Assembly: GCA_020636845.1 (NCBI GenBank)
Contig: JACJXD010000007.1
Coordinates: 62,001-126,000, forward strand
From: Bacteroidales bacterium
GTDB lineage: Bacteria > Bacteroidota > Bacteroidia > Bacteroidales > Tenuifilaceae
Direction: 5' to 3'
DNA length: 64,000 nucleotides
Both the position numbers and the translations under genes were made by a program. The notes under the pieces were generated by a model. The model did no database searches, had not been told where the DNA came from, and worked only from the letters and a program-made list of their open reading frames with translations. Below are positions 46,201-52,805 of the stretch, in pieces. How positions within the stretch are numbered: position 1 is the first letter of the stretch; every line of letters begins with the position of its first letter.

Positions 46201-46889
46201 AAAAAAGCCTCCAACGTTTGACCCGAAAGTAACCGTCCGCTAGTATCGGCAACCGTTGCCGACGCCATAACCGGAATATCCTTTTGCAATTCGTCCAAAA
46301 CCTGAAAAATGCCAAAAAGCGCAGCTTTTGCATTTAGGGTATCAAATATAGTTTCAACAAGTAATAAGTCCACACCTCCCTGAACCAGCGCTCTTGCCTG
46401 CTGCCCGTACGCCTTGGCCAAATCGTCGAAAGTTACAGCCCTATACGCAGGCCTGTTAACATCGGGCGACATGGATGCGGTTCTGTTTGTAGGCCCCATC
46501 GAGCCTGCTACAAATCTTGGCTTGTTAGGATTGAGTTTGGTGAATTCATCAGCTACTTTACGGGCAATTCTCGCCCCTTCAAAATTGATTTTCTCGACCA
46601 AATCCTGTGTGCCATACTCCGATTGCGAAACAACCGTTGCATTAAACGTATTAGTCTCAATAATATCGGCACCCGCCCTCAGGTAATCGCCATGTATCGA
46701 CTCGATAACATCGGGACGAGTGAGAACGAGCAGGTCATTATTCCCCTTTAAATTCTGTTTGTGATTAACTAAAATTGAACCTCGAAAATCGTTTTCCTGC
46801 AACTTAAAACGCTGAATCATTGTTCCCATTGCTCCGTCAAGCACCAAAATACGCTGCGATAGCAACTGGTTAAATCTACTTTTATCCAT
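43218..46889 (-). CDS. metH: Cobalamin-dependent methionine synthase
   Basis: A full-length 1223-residue MetH. The homocysteine-binding domain (about 1-330) has the zinc cysteines Cys245 (GLNCAFG) and Cys308/Cys309 (GGCCGTT). A pterin-binding domain (about 345-620, NIGERTNVAGSKKF) follows. The cobalamin cap and Rossmann domain carries the DxHxxG motif with His757 (GDVHDIGKNIVG) as lower ligand. The C-terminal activation domain (about 910-1223; RPAPGYPACPDH) binds SAM. It methylates homocysteine with methyl-THF supplied by MetF. It depends on B12, and no metE is seen in this window. It follows hom in the same direction with a 144-bp gap. Confidence 0.98.
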   Translation of the reverse strand: MDKSRFNQLLSQRILVLDGAMGTMIQRFKLQENDFRGSILVNHKQNLKGNNDLLVLTRPDVIESIHGDYLRAGADIIETNTFNATVVSQSEYGTQDLVEKINFEGARIARKVADEFTKLNPNKPRFVAGSMGPTNRTASMSPDVNRPAYRAVTFDDLAKAYGQQARALVQGGVDLLLVETIFDTLNAKAALFGIFQVLDELQKDIPVMASATVADTSGRLLSGQTLEAFLTSVSQFPLLSVGLNCAFGAEQLLPYVAELSKKSKFWLSAHPNAGLPNQLGEYDQSAEEMANVIEKMLQQNLVNIVGGCCGTTPLHIEKIAKVVPKYSPRIIPKVNSNTKFSGLEVLEIRPDTNFVNIGERTNVAGSKKFARLIAEGKYSEALSVAREQVEGGAQAIDVCMDDALIDAPKAMTEFLNLIASEPDIARVPVMIDSSKFDVIEAGLKCTQGKSIVNSISLKEGEEEFIRRAKLINRYGAAVVVMLFDENGQAVNTERRIKVAERSYSLLTNVVGYSPENIIFDPNILAIGTGLVEHDSQAVSFIETCSWIKQNLPAAKVSGGVSNLSFSFRGNNVIREAIHSVFLYHAINAGMDMGIVNPSMLQVYSEIEPNLLKLTEDLVLNRRRDATERLLAYAQNLTQEKKEVHLVQEWRNDPVEKRLQHALVKGITEFIEDDTLESYNKSGSAIKVIEGPLMDGMGEVGDLFGSGRMFLPQVVKSARVMKSAVKVLEPYLYGTTELEQNMAQKGTIVLATVKGDVHDIGKNIVGVVLACNGYKIVDIGVMVPAEKIVEEVKSQNADILGLSGLITPSLDEMAHVVKELERNGIKIPVLIGGATTSELHTALRIAPNYSSSVIHVKDASQASGIVSNLLNEDKKEDYAKQVKAKYEKLRSEYIAKNRELLPIEEARKNAFNFNWKSYAPPKPNKTGILQFLDFPLEEIRPYIDWTYFFFAWDIKGKYPDIFNDPVKGAEAKRLFNEANELLDELIQQKQLKASGVVGIFPAASVDDNIELYTDESRSKMLRVIPQLRNQEKKEDGVPNLCLSDYVAPKNSNSKDWVGCFAVTAGIGAEKLANGYRVAGDDFKAIMVKILADRLAEAFTELLHLKVRKEVWGYNPDENLPLSQLFSEHYVGIRPAPGYPACPDHRGKKVIFDLLSVEKITGMTLTENFAMNPGASVAGYFFSHPESRYFNVGKVGADQVADYASRLGVSPADVEKFIPTYLAYK

Positions 46890-47033
46890 TAAGTTAACTT
46901 ATATTAATACATCGGTAAAATGCAAAGTAATACTATATTTTTAAAACTTCACCAATAAATACAACACAATGATTGCATTAACGGGCTAACTGTACAATCA
47001 GCCAAACACAACCATCAACTTACTGATTAACAA

Positions 47034-48290
47034 CTATTTTGTTAAAACTTCGTAATTTCCCGTGTATGCAATAAACACGTTTAATCCGGGAAGCAAATCC
47101 TTAACATTTAACAAGGTAGAAAGTTTAACCTTGGCAATCACCCAACGATGTTCCGGACCGTTATAACGCTCAACCAACTGCTCTTTAATATCGAAAACCG
47201 ACAAATCATCTGCATTATGATAACGAATGAAAAGTTCAAGGGCAATATCGGTAGTATATAACGGAGCGTCAAAGTAATTCAACTTTTTATACTCGTACCG
47301 GTAATTATGGAATCGAGCAGTAATGTCACTCAACACCGCCGACCCTGTAGGATAGCCTCCTGCTCCTTTACCAAACATAAACTGCTCGTCGTAGTACGCC
47401 CCCTCTATTACAACTCCGTTAAACTCGTCTTCTACATTAAAAATATATTCGGACGGCTTTACCAAAGTAGGTAAAACAAAAAGTGTAAAAAGGTTAGAAT
47501 CGAACTTATGCAACGTTGCCACCAACTTTATTTTCCGATTTTGCTCCTGGGCGTAACGAATATCGTACTTCGACAAGTTTTGTATGCCATAGCAAAAAGC
47601 ATCGTTAGGATTTACATAGGTTCCGAAACCATGAACAGTAAGAATAATTAACTTATACAAGGCATCGAACCCCATAACATCGAACGAAGGATTACTCTCG
47701 GCAAATCCTAATTCCTGCGCTTTTTTCAAAGCAACATCGTAATTTTCCCCATGGCTGAATATCCGGGAAAGAATAAAATTTGACGAACCGTTTAAAATAC
47801 CTTTAATCGATATTAGTAAATCGTTATCGTAGTATTCCTCTAAGTTTCGAATTATGGGAATGCTTCCGCAAGCAGAGGCATCGTAAAGTAAGGCGTTACC
47901 TGTTTGTTGCTGAATTTCTATTAACTCATCCAAATGATATGCAAGCATCGTTTTATTACCCGATACAACACTTTTCCCCTGTAACAGCGCCGATTTTACA
48001 TACCGGTAAGCATCGTCTGGATTGTCAATTAACTCTACCACAAGATTAATTTCAGGGTCGTTTAGTATTACTTCGGGATTGTAGGTTATAAGGTTCTCCT
48101 CAACGTTTCGCTCTTTATTCGTTTGTCGTACACAAATCTTCTTAATGTACGCTTTCGACGACGGAACACCTTGCAAAACATGGTATAAACCTTGCCCCAC
48201 ATTTCCAAAACCAAACAGGCCTATTACCTGACGCCGAATATTTTTATTCACACCAACTTTTAAAGTTGATTTATTTATTGCGATTTCCAT
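47034..48290 (-). CDS. hom: Homoserine dehydrogenase (stand-alone)
   Basis: A 418-residue product starting at MEIAINKSTLKV (the further upstream TTG start adds ten codons). The NAD(P)-binding loop is LFGFGNVGQGL, and the catalytic/substrate domain is recognisable (NKTMLAYHLDEL, GSIPIIRNLEEYYDN, GILNGSSNFIL). It reduces aspartate semialdehyde to homoserine. Bacteroidota often use an aspartokinase fusion (ThrA); a separate copy placed inside the methionine run suggests supply for methionine synthesis. The gap to metX is about 270 bp and holds two REP-like elements. Confidence 0.95.
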   Translation of the reverse strand: MEIAINKSTLKVGVNKNIRRQVIGLFGFGNVGQGLYHVLQGVPSSKAYIKKICVRQTNKERNVEENLITYNPEVILNDPEINLVVELIDNPDDAYRYVKSALLQGKSVVSGNKTMLAYHLDELIEIQQQTGNALLYDASACGSIPIIRNLEEYYDNDLLISIKGILNGSSNFILSRIFSHGENYDVALKKAQELGFAESNPSFDVMGFDALYKLIILTVHGFGTYVNPNDAFCYGIQNLSKYDIRYAQEQNRKIKLVATLHKFDSNLFTLFVLPTLVKPSEYIFNVEDEFNGVVIEGAYYDEQFMFGKGAGGYPTGSAVLSDITARFHNYRYEYKKLNYFDAPLYTTDIALELFIRYHNADDLSVFDIKEQLVERYNGPEHRWVIAKVKLSTLLNVKDLLPGLNVFIAYTGNYEVLTK

Positions 48291-48330
48291 TGTTTTTGTT
48301 TTTTGAAATTGAAATAACATTTCATCCGTA

Positions 48331-48395
48331 CTGTCATTTCAAACAAGTAGAAAAATCTTAAAAAAGATGTTTCGACTACGCTCGGCACAATACGT
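48331..48395. repeat. REP-like element, copy 1 between metX and hom
   Basis: It begins CTGTCATTTCAAACAAGTAG and contains GATGTTTCGACTACGCTCGG. It shares the TGTCATTTC...TCGACTACGCTC plan of the other copies. Confidence 0.6.
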
Positions 48396-48445
48396 GATTT
48401 GATTAAACTGTACCTTTCATTAAAGTTGAAATTATGCCTAAACAA

Positions 48446-48523
48446 CGTGCCATTTCGAACAAAGCGAGAAATCTGACAATTCCAAAAACTAACAAAACAC
48501 CTCGTCTCGTTCAGGATGACAAA
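48446..48523. repeat. REP-like element, copy 2 between metX and hom
   Basis: It begins GTGCCATTTCGAACAAAGCG, continues AGAAATCTGACA and ends CTCGTCTCGTTCAGGATGAC. The left arm is a near match to the consensus start, and the right arm is its imperfect inverse. Confidence 0.65.
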
Positions 48524-48559
48524 ACAATCATCTATTTTCTGATGTCTAAAAGTTGAAAT

Positions 48560-49594
48560 CTAAATTTCCTCGCTGAAAATTTTCAGGTAATCCCGAATGA
48601 TGTCGGTTAATTGCTTGTACTCGATAAGAAAACCATCGTGACAAAACTGCGAATGGATTTCGCGATATACTGCGTTAGGAATATTATCGGCCAAAACCTT
48701 CTGCTCTTCAACCGGAAAAAGTATGTCGGAATCGATTCCTACAACCAAGGTATTTGCGTTGATTAACGACAAAGCATTCTGTAACGAACTTCTGTTCCTA
48801 GCCATATTATGGGTATCGAGCGTTAACAGCAAAGCATAATACGAATAGGCATTGAATCGCTTTACCAACTTTTCGCCCTGATAAGTTTGGTAAGTACATG
48901 CCCGATAATTTTCCAGCAGATTGTCGGAAACATCCTGTTGAGTAAGGTTATAACTACTTCTACCCCGGTAACTCAACAGGGCAATGCTGCGTGCTGCCAT
49001 TAGGCCTTTTTGCCCGCCACCGACTTCCTGTCTTACAAAACTTTCATCGGCAAGTAGCGATAAACGCTGCGATTGGCTAAACGCCTTTACCCACGGCGAC
49101 GATTGTGCCGAGGTGGCTATCAAAACTAAGTGTTTCGCCGTTCCGGGAAACATACATTCCCATTCCATAGCCTGAAAACCACCAATGGAACCGCCTATTA
49201 TCATCCAAATCTTACCGATACCTAAATGGCATTTTACCTCGTTATTTACCCTAGCAATATCCCGAAAAGTTACCATAGGAAAATTACGTAAGTACGGTTT
49301 CCCTGTTTGCGGGTTTATAGACATAGGCCCTGTTGTTCCATAACAAGAGCCCAAAATGTTGACACAAACAATAGGTGTTTTGTCAGGATCGAAAACCTTT
49401 CCGATACCGACCATTTCCGGCCACCAATCGGCTGGATTGCTATTGGCAGTGAAAGCATGGCAAATCCAAACTACCTTATCGGAATGCTTTGCCACTTCTC
49501 CAAGTACGTGGTAACGAACATTTACGTTGATAAGTTTTTCGCCACATTCCAACTGCAACTCACTTATATTTAGATTTTGCTCGGTAATTTTCAT
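48560..49594 (-). CDS. metX: Homoserine O-acetyltransferase
   Basis: A 344-residue alpha/beta-hydrolase fold enzyme. The nucleophile Ser136 sits in MIIGGSIGGFQAMEWE, the acid in VVGIDSDILFPV and the histidine in HSQFCHDGFLIEY, forming the triad. NILGSCYGTTGP is the conserved oxyanion/acceptor segment. It acetylates homoserine (from hom). The sequence does not discriminate acetyl from succinyl transfer with certainty, but the metY-type partner upstream fits acetyl. It is preceded by metY with a 91-bp gap that contains a REP-like element. Confidence 0.94.
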   Translation of the reverse strand: MKITEQNLNISELQLECGEKLINVNVRYHVLGEVAKHSDKVVWICHAFTANSNPADWWPEMVGIGKVFDPDKTPIVCVNILGSCYGTTGPMSINPQTGKPYLRNFPMVTFRDIARVNNEVKCHLGIGKIWMIIGGSIGGFQAMEWECMFPGTAKHLVLIATSAQSSPWVKAFSQSQRLSLLADESFVRQEVGGGQKGLMAARSIALLSYRGRSSYNLTQQDVSDNLLENYRACTYQTYQGEKLVKRFNAYSYYALLLTLDTHNMARNRSSLQNALSLINANTLVVGIDSDILFPVEEQKVLADNIPNAVYREIHSQFCHDGFLIEYKQLTDIIRDYLKIFSEEI

Positions 49595-49618
49595 AAATCA
49601 AATTTCAGACATTCTATT

Positions 49619-49682
49619 AATTGTCAGACCAAGAGTAGTCGAAATACCACCTTAGGTTTCTCGCTTCGCTCGAAAAAGACAA
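49619..49682. repeat. REP-like element between metY and metX
   Basis: It begins TTGTCAGACCAAGAGTAGTC and ends GGTTTCTCGCTTCGCTCGAA before AAAGACAATC. It resembles the right arm of the other elements in the methionine run. Confidence 0.55.
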
Positions 49683-49685
49683 TCA

Positions 49686-50990
49686 TTATTTACTAATTTT
49701 ATTAAAAGCCTGCTCAAAATCGGCAATTATGTCGCCAATATACTCAATTCCAACTGAAACTCTCAGCAGGTTTGGCCGTACTCCGGCTGCAAGTTGCTCC
49801 TGTTCCGACATTTGCTGGTGTGTTGTAGCCGAAGGTTGAATAATGAGCGTTTTAGCATCACCAACGTTAGCCAAGTGGCTAACCAACTTCAGGTTATCTA
49901 CAAATTTTATGGTCTGAGTTCTATCTCCTTTTACTGTAAACGAAAGCACTCCTCCAAAGCCATTACTGAGATATTTTGTAGCAACCTCATGGTACTCATT
50001 ATCGTCCAACCCGGGATAGTTAACACTTTCCACCAAAGGATGCTTCTTTAACCAATGGGCCAATGCCAAAGTATTGCTACAGTGCCTGTCCATACGTAAC
50101 GAAAGCGTTTCCAATCCTTGCAAAAGCAAAAAAGAATTGAACGGACTAATTGCAGGGCCAAAATCGCGCAAACTTTCAACCCTTGCCCGTGTAGCAAAGG
50201 CAATATTACCATGAGCGCTTTCGCTTCCAAACTCATTCCAAAAAATCAAACCATGATAACCCTCGGAAGGTTCGGAAAATTGTGGAAACTTGCCATTTCC
50301 CCAATCAAAGTTTCCCCCATCGATAATGGCACCACCCATACTTGTTCCATGTCCGCCAACCCACTTTGTAATTGACTCCACAACTATGTTTGCTCCATAC
50401 TCAATAGGCCTACACAAATATCCAGCCGCAGCAAAGGTATTATCAACAATCAGCGGTATCTTATATCGTTGAGCCAACCGAGCAAATGCCTCAAAATCGG
50501 GAATGCAAAAACTAGGATTTCCTATCGTTTCTATATAAATAGCCTTTGTTCGATTATCGATAAGCGCCTCAAAACCATCAGGATTGATACCTTGCGAAAA
50601 GCGTGCATCGATACCCAATCGCTTAAACGCCACCTTAAACTGGTTGTGACTGCCACCATATATATAAGGTGACGAAATAAAATTATCGCCAACCGACAAA
50701 ATATTATTTAGCGCAATAAACTGCGCTGCATGTCCCGATGCTACAACCACGGCAGCCGCTCCTCCTTCTAACGCGGCAAGCCGTTTTTCCAACACATCGG
50801 TAGTTGGATTGCTTAAACGCGTGTAAATATGTCCGGGTTCTTTCAATGCAAAAAGATTTGCACCATGATCGGAATCCCTAAACAGGTACGATGTGGTTTG
50901 ATAAATGGGAACAGCCCTCGAAAGCGTTTCTTCGTCAACCCATTGTCCGGCATGTACTTGTAATGTATCGAAATGATATGTTTGTGACAT
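49686..50990 (-). CDS. metY: O-acetylhomoserine sulfhydrylase
   Basis: A 434-residue Cys/Met-metabolism PLP enzyme. The PLP lysine is Lys209 in VVESITKWVGGHGTSMGG, and ETIGNPSF, VDNTFAAAGYLCRP and RLSNPTTDVLEKRLA are family hallmarks. The size (about 430) and this motif set match the O-acetylhomoserine sulfhydrylase (MetY/Cys3-type) rather than cystathionine gamma-synthase (about 390). It makes homocysteine from O-acetylhomoserine and sulfide. It is the first gene of the methionine run and is controlled by the SAM riboswitch about 320 nt upstream. Confidence 0.94.
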   Translation of the reverse strand: MSQTYHFDTLQVHAGQWVDEETLSRAVPIYQTTSYLFRDSDHGANLFALKEPGHIYTRLSNPTTDVLEKRLAALEGGAAAVVVASGHAAQFIALNNILSVGDNFISSPYIYGGSHNQFKVAFKRLGIDARFSQGINPDGFEALIDNRTKAIYIETIGNPSFCIPDFEAFARLAQRYKIPLIVDNTFAAAGYLCRPIEYGANIVVESITKWVGGHGTSMGGAIIDGGNFDWGNGKFPQFSEPSEGYHGLIFWNEFGSESAHGNIAFATRARVESLRDFGPAISPFNSFLLLQGLETLSLRMDRHCSNTLALAHWLKKHPLVESVNYPGLDDNEYHEVATKYLSNGFGGVLSFTVKGDRTQTIKFVDNLKLVSHLANVGDAKTLIIQPSATTHQQMSEQEQLAAGVRPNLLRVSVGIEYIGDIIADFEQAFNKISK

Positions 50991-51315
50991 TGTTTTCCTA
51001 TTTAAAAATGATTAAAAGAATTAAATTGACAACTAAATCGTTATTTGACTTTGTTATACAAAAGTTGTACACAAAAACAATCGACCTTTAAAGTTGCCTT
51101 TAGATGCGCTATACATCTAATACCTTCGTGTTGCCCGCAACACAACAGGTTAAATCCAAAATGGATTATAAGTGATTTTTACCGCATTCGACCGAAGCGG
51201 CGCATTCGGGAATTTTCCCGAAACTGAAAGTAAACGACAAAAGAAACGCAGGCTTGAAAACCTGACTGCAAACTAGAACTTAAAAATTTTAAACTTTGCA
51301 TAATTTTAAGTTTAG
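50991..51315 (-). promoter_or_regulatory. Structured leader between the SAM riboswitch and metY
   Basis: This 325-nt stretch has no clear gene other than a weak 40-codon ORF. On the minus strand it holds a series of short hairpins, in order: CAGG/CCTG near 51255; TTCGGGAA/TTCCCGAA; CCGC/GCGG enclosing TTCG/CGAA; AATCCA/TGGATT; GTGTTGC/GCAACAC; and AGATG/CATCT. None has an obvious T-tail, so they may act in mRNA stability or translation. No second known riboswitch class is evident. Confidence 0.5.
51179..51301 (-). CDS. Possible 40-codon leader ORF within the methionine mRNA leader
   Basis: An ATG at 51301 lies about 15 nt after the SAM riboswitch P1 helix and opens a frame of 40 codons (MQSLKFLSSSLQSGF at the start, ending MRRFGRMR before TAA). 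The peptide is rich in Ser/Phe/Arg and does not resemble a known leader peptide. The frame overlaps hairpins, so it may be chance. Position and polarity would suit a leader whose translation depends on SAM. Confidence 0.25.
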   Translation of the reverse strand: MQSLKFLSSSLQSGFQACVSFVVYFQFRENSRMRRFGRMR

Positions 51316-51418
51316 ACTTATAATTACCCTTTTTGGGTCAGGTTTTAGCACCTTGCTTTTGGTAGCAGGTTGCTAGAGTTTCGTTGAGCCTGTTCTCTCC
51401 GCTCTTCTTTATAATCCT
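51316..51418 (-). promoter_or_regulatory. SAM-binding riboswitch of the S-box (SAM-I) superfamily
   Basis: Read on the minus strand, the sequence contains AGAGCGGAGAGAACAGGCTC, then ACGAAACTCTAGCAACCTGC, then AAAGCAAGGTGCTAAAACC. These correspond to the conserved P2/P3 core of SAM-I (GGAGGGA..GGC, GAAACC..GCAACC, AAGGTGCTAAA). The P1 helix closes by GATTATAA and TTATAAGTC. It should switch off the methionine operon when SAM is plentiful. The element is about 100 nt and ends about 325 nt before metY. I judged the class from core motifs, so the family is firm but the subclass (SAM-I versus SAM-I/IV) is less so. Confidence 0.85.
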
Positions 51419-51457
51419 AACCTTTCTTTAAACTTAAAGAATGGTAATGAACTGGTG

Positions 51458-51465
51458 CAAAAATA
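51458..51465 (-). promoter_or_regulatory. Candidate -7 element for the methionine operon
   Basis: TATTTTTG on the minus strand (51465-51458) fits TAnnTTTG and lies about 40 bp before the riboswitch. A -33 TTTG at the usual distance is not found. Confidence 0.35.
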
Positions 51466-51487
51466 CAAATATTTTTATAATACCTAA

Positions 51488-52411
51488 CTAATTAACGTCT
51501 TTTATCTCTTCGGTTTTAACACGCTTCTTTTTAGCCATAACCGTGCTATCCATATTAATTTTCTCGTACTTAGGCTTAACCACTTCTCTGCCATCCATGG
51601 ATATAAAACCCCACAAACCATCTTTCTCTACCATAGCCCAATCCTTCTGAAATTGACCGAAAGGCATAATTTGTGTGTACTCGGGCTTGACAACCTCTTT
51701 CCCTTCAAAATCTATAAAGCCCAAAAGCTTATCTTTCTGAACAAGAGCCCAATTTTTAACATACTCGCCAAATGGGTTAACTTTGGTATATACCGGAGGT
51801 ACAATTTCGCGTCCCTCTCCATTAATAAAACCGAGTAATCCGTCCTTTTCTACCATTGCCCAATCTTTCTGAAATTCTCCAAACTGATGCACTTTTTGGT
51901 ATTGAGGCTTCGAAACCTCCCTGCCATCAATCGAAAGAAATCCTATTAACCCATCCTGTTCCACTGCTGCAATATTTTTATATAACTCTCCAAAAGGAGA
52001 TATTTTACTATACTTAGGTTTAACAACTTCTCTCCCATCATTCGATATAAACCCCAACTGTCCATTTGCTTCGACCATTGCCCAGCCTCTTTGAAATTCA
52101 TCAAAAGGATAAATTTTCGAATATTTCGGTTTCACAACTTCTTTACCAAAATTATTTATAAATCCCATGAATCCATCCTTTTCCACTAATGCCCAACCTC
52201 TTTGATATTCATCGAAAGGATGAATTTTCGAATATTGGGGTTTTATTATTTCTTTCCCGCTTCCAGAAATAAAACCAAAGTACCCACCTTTTTCAACAAG
52301 TACCCAATCCTTAGGATATGGCCCGGAATTTTTCTTTTTGCTATTTACGGTTTGCGCATTGCTTACAGATATTATACAAAGCAGTATGCTAAGGAGAAAA
52401 ATTTTACGCAT
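51488..52411 (-). CDS. Exported WG-repeat protein
   Basis: A 307-residue protein with a signal peptide (MRKIFLLSILLCIISVSNAQ). The mature part is seven tandem 37-residue repeats of the form W-V/M-V-E-K-D-G-x-x-G-F-I...G-K/R-E-V-x-x-P-x-Y-x-K (for example DWAMVEKDGLLGFINGEGRE). Such WG-repeat arrays are beta-rich and probably bind partners rather than catalyse. Seven clean repeats with no other domain are seen, and the C-terminus is a basic tail. It is divergent from the nuclease gene. A minus-strand TAGGTTTG at 52450-52443 could be its -7 element. Confidence 0.85.
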   Translation of the reverse strand: MRKIFLLSILLCIISVSNAQTVNSKKKNSGPYPKDWVLVEKGGYFGFISGSGKEIIKPQYSKIHPFDEYQRGWALVEKDGFMGFINNFGKEVVKPKYSKIYPFDEFQRGWAMVEANGQLGFISNDGREVVKPKYSKISPFGELYKNIAAVEQDGLIGFLSIDGREVSKPQYQKVHQFGEFQKDWAMVEKDGLLGFINGEGREIVPPVYTKVNPFGEYVKNWALVQKDKLLGFIDFEGKEVVKPEYTQIMPFGQFQKDWAMVEKDGLWGFISMDGREVVKPKYEKINMDSTVMAKKKRVKTEEIKDVN

Positions 52412-52805
52412 ATAAATTATTTGCTTTTAAGATAATCTTATACAAACCTACACGAATTTTTGTAAAAATCATAGGGTTGCCTTATTTTGATTAAAACACA
52501 AGCAAAACAGGCTATTATTTTAGACATGAACGCTTTTTAAGGCAAAACAACATCTTGTTGTTGACTTCGATATTCAATTTTTAACAATTTTGCCCTTTCA
52601 ATAATTAACTTTTAAAACCCTTACTTTTAAAGCGAATCAAAATTTTTCTTGAAAAAGCATAGAAGTTTTAACAATGTTTAAGTAAAAAAACTAGCTTTTT
52701 AAACTAAACCCCATTTAATATTTAACAAAAAAAAAACATATGTGCTACCTCAAATTAATTTATTCCCCATAAATTTATTGCACTAACCTACTAACCCTAA
52801 ATATT
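52412..52805. other. 394-bp AT-rich intergenic region between divergent genes
   Basis: I find no gene, RNA or strong hairpin here. It should carry the promoters of the WG-repeat gene (minus) and the nuclease gene (plus); the only motif I can point to is the minus-strand TAGGTTTG at 52443-52450. The region near 52700-52740 is a long poly-A/T-rich stretch. Confidence 0.5.

Noticed and set aside
51256..51290. Hairpins in the leader as a T-tailed terminator for the SAM riboswitch
   Set aside because: No arm is followed by a convincing run of T on the minus strand.
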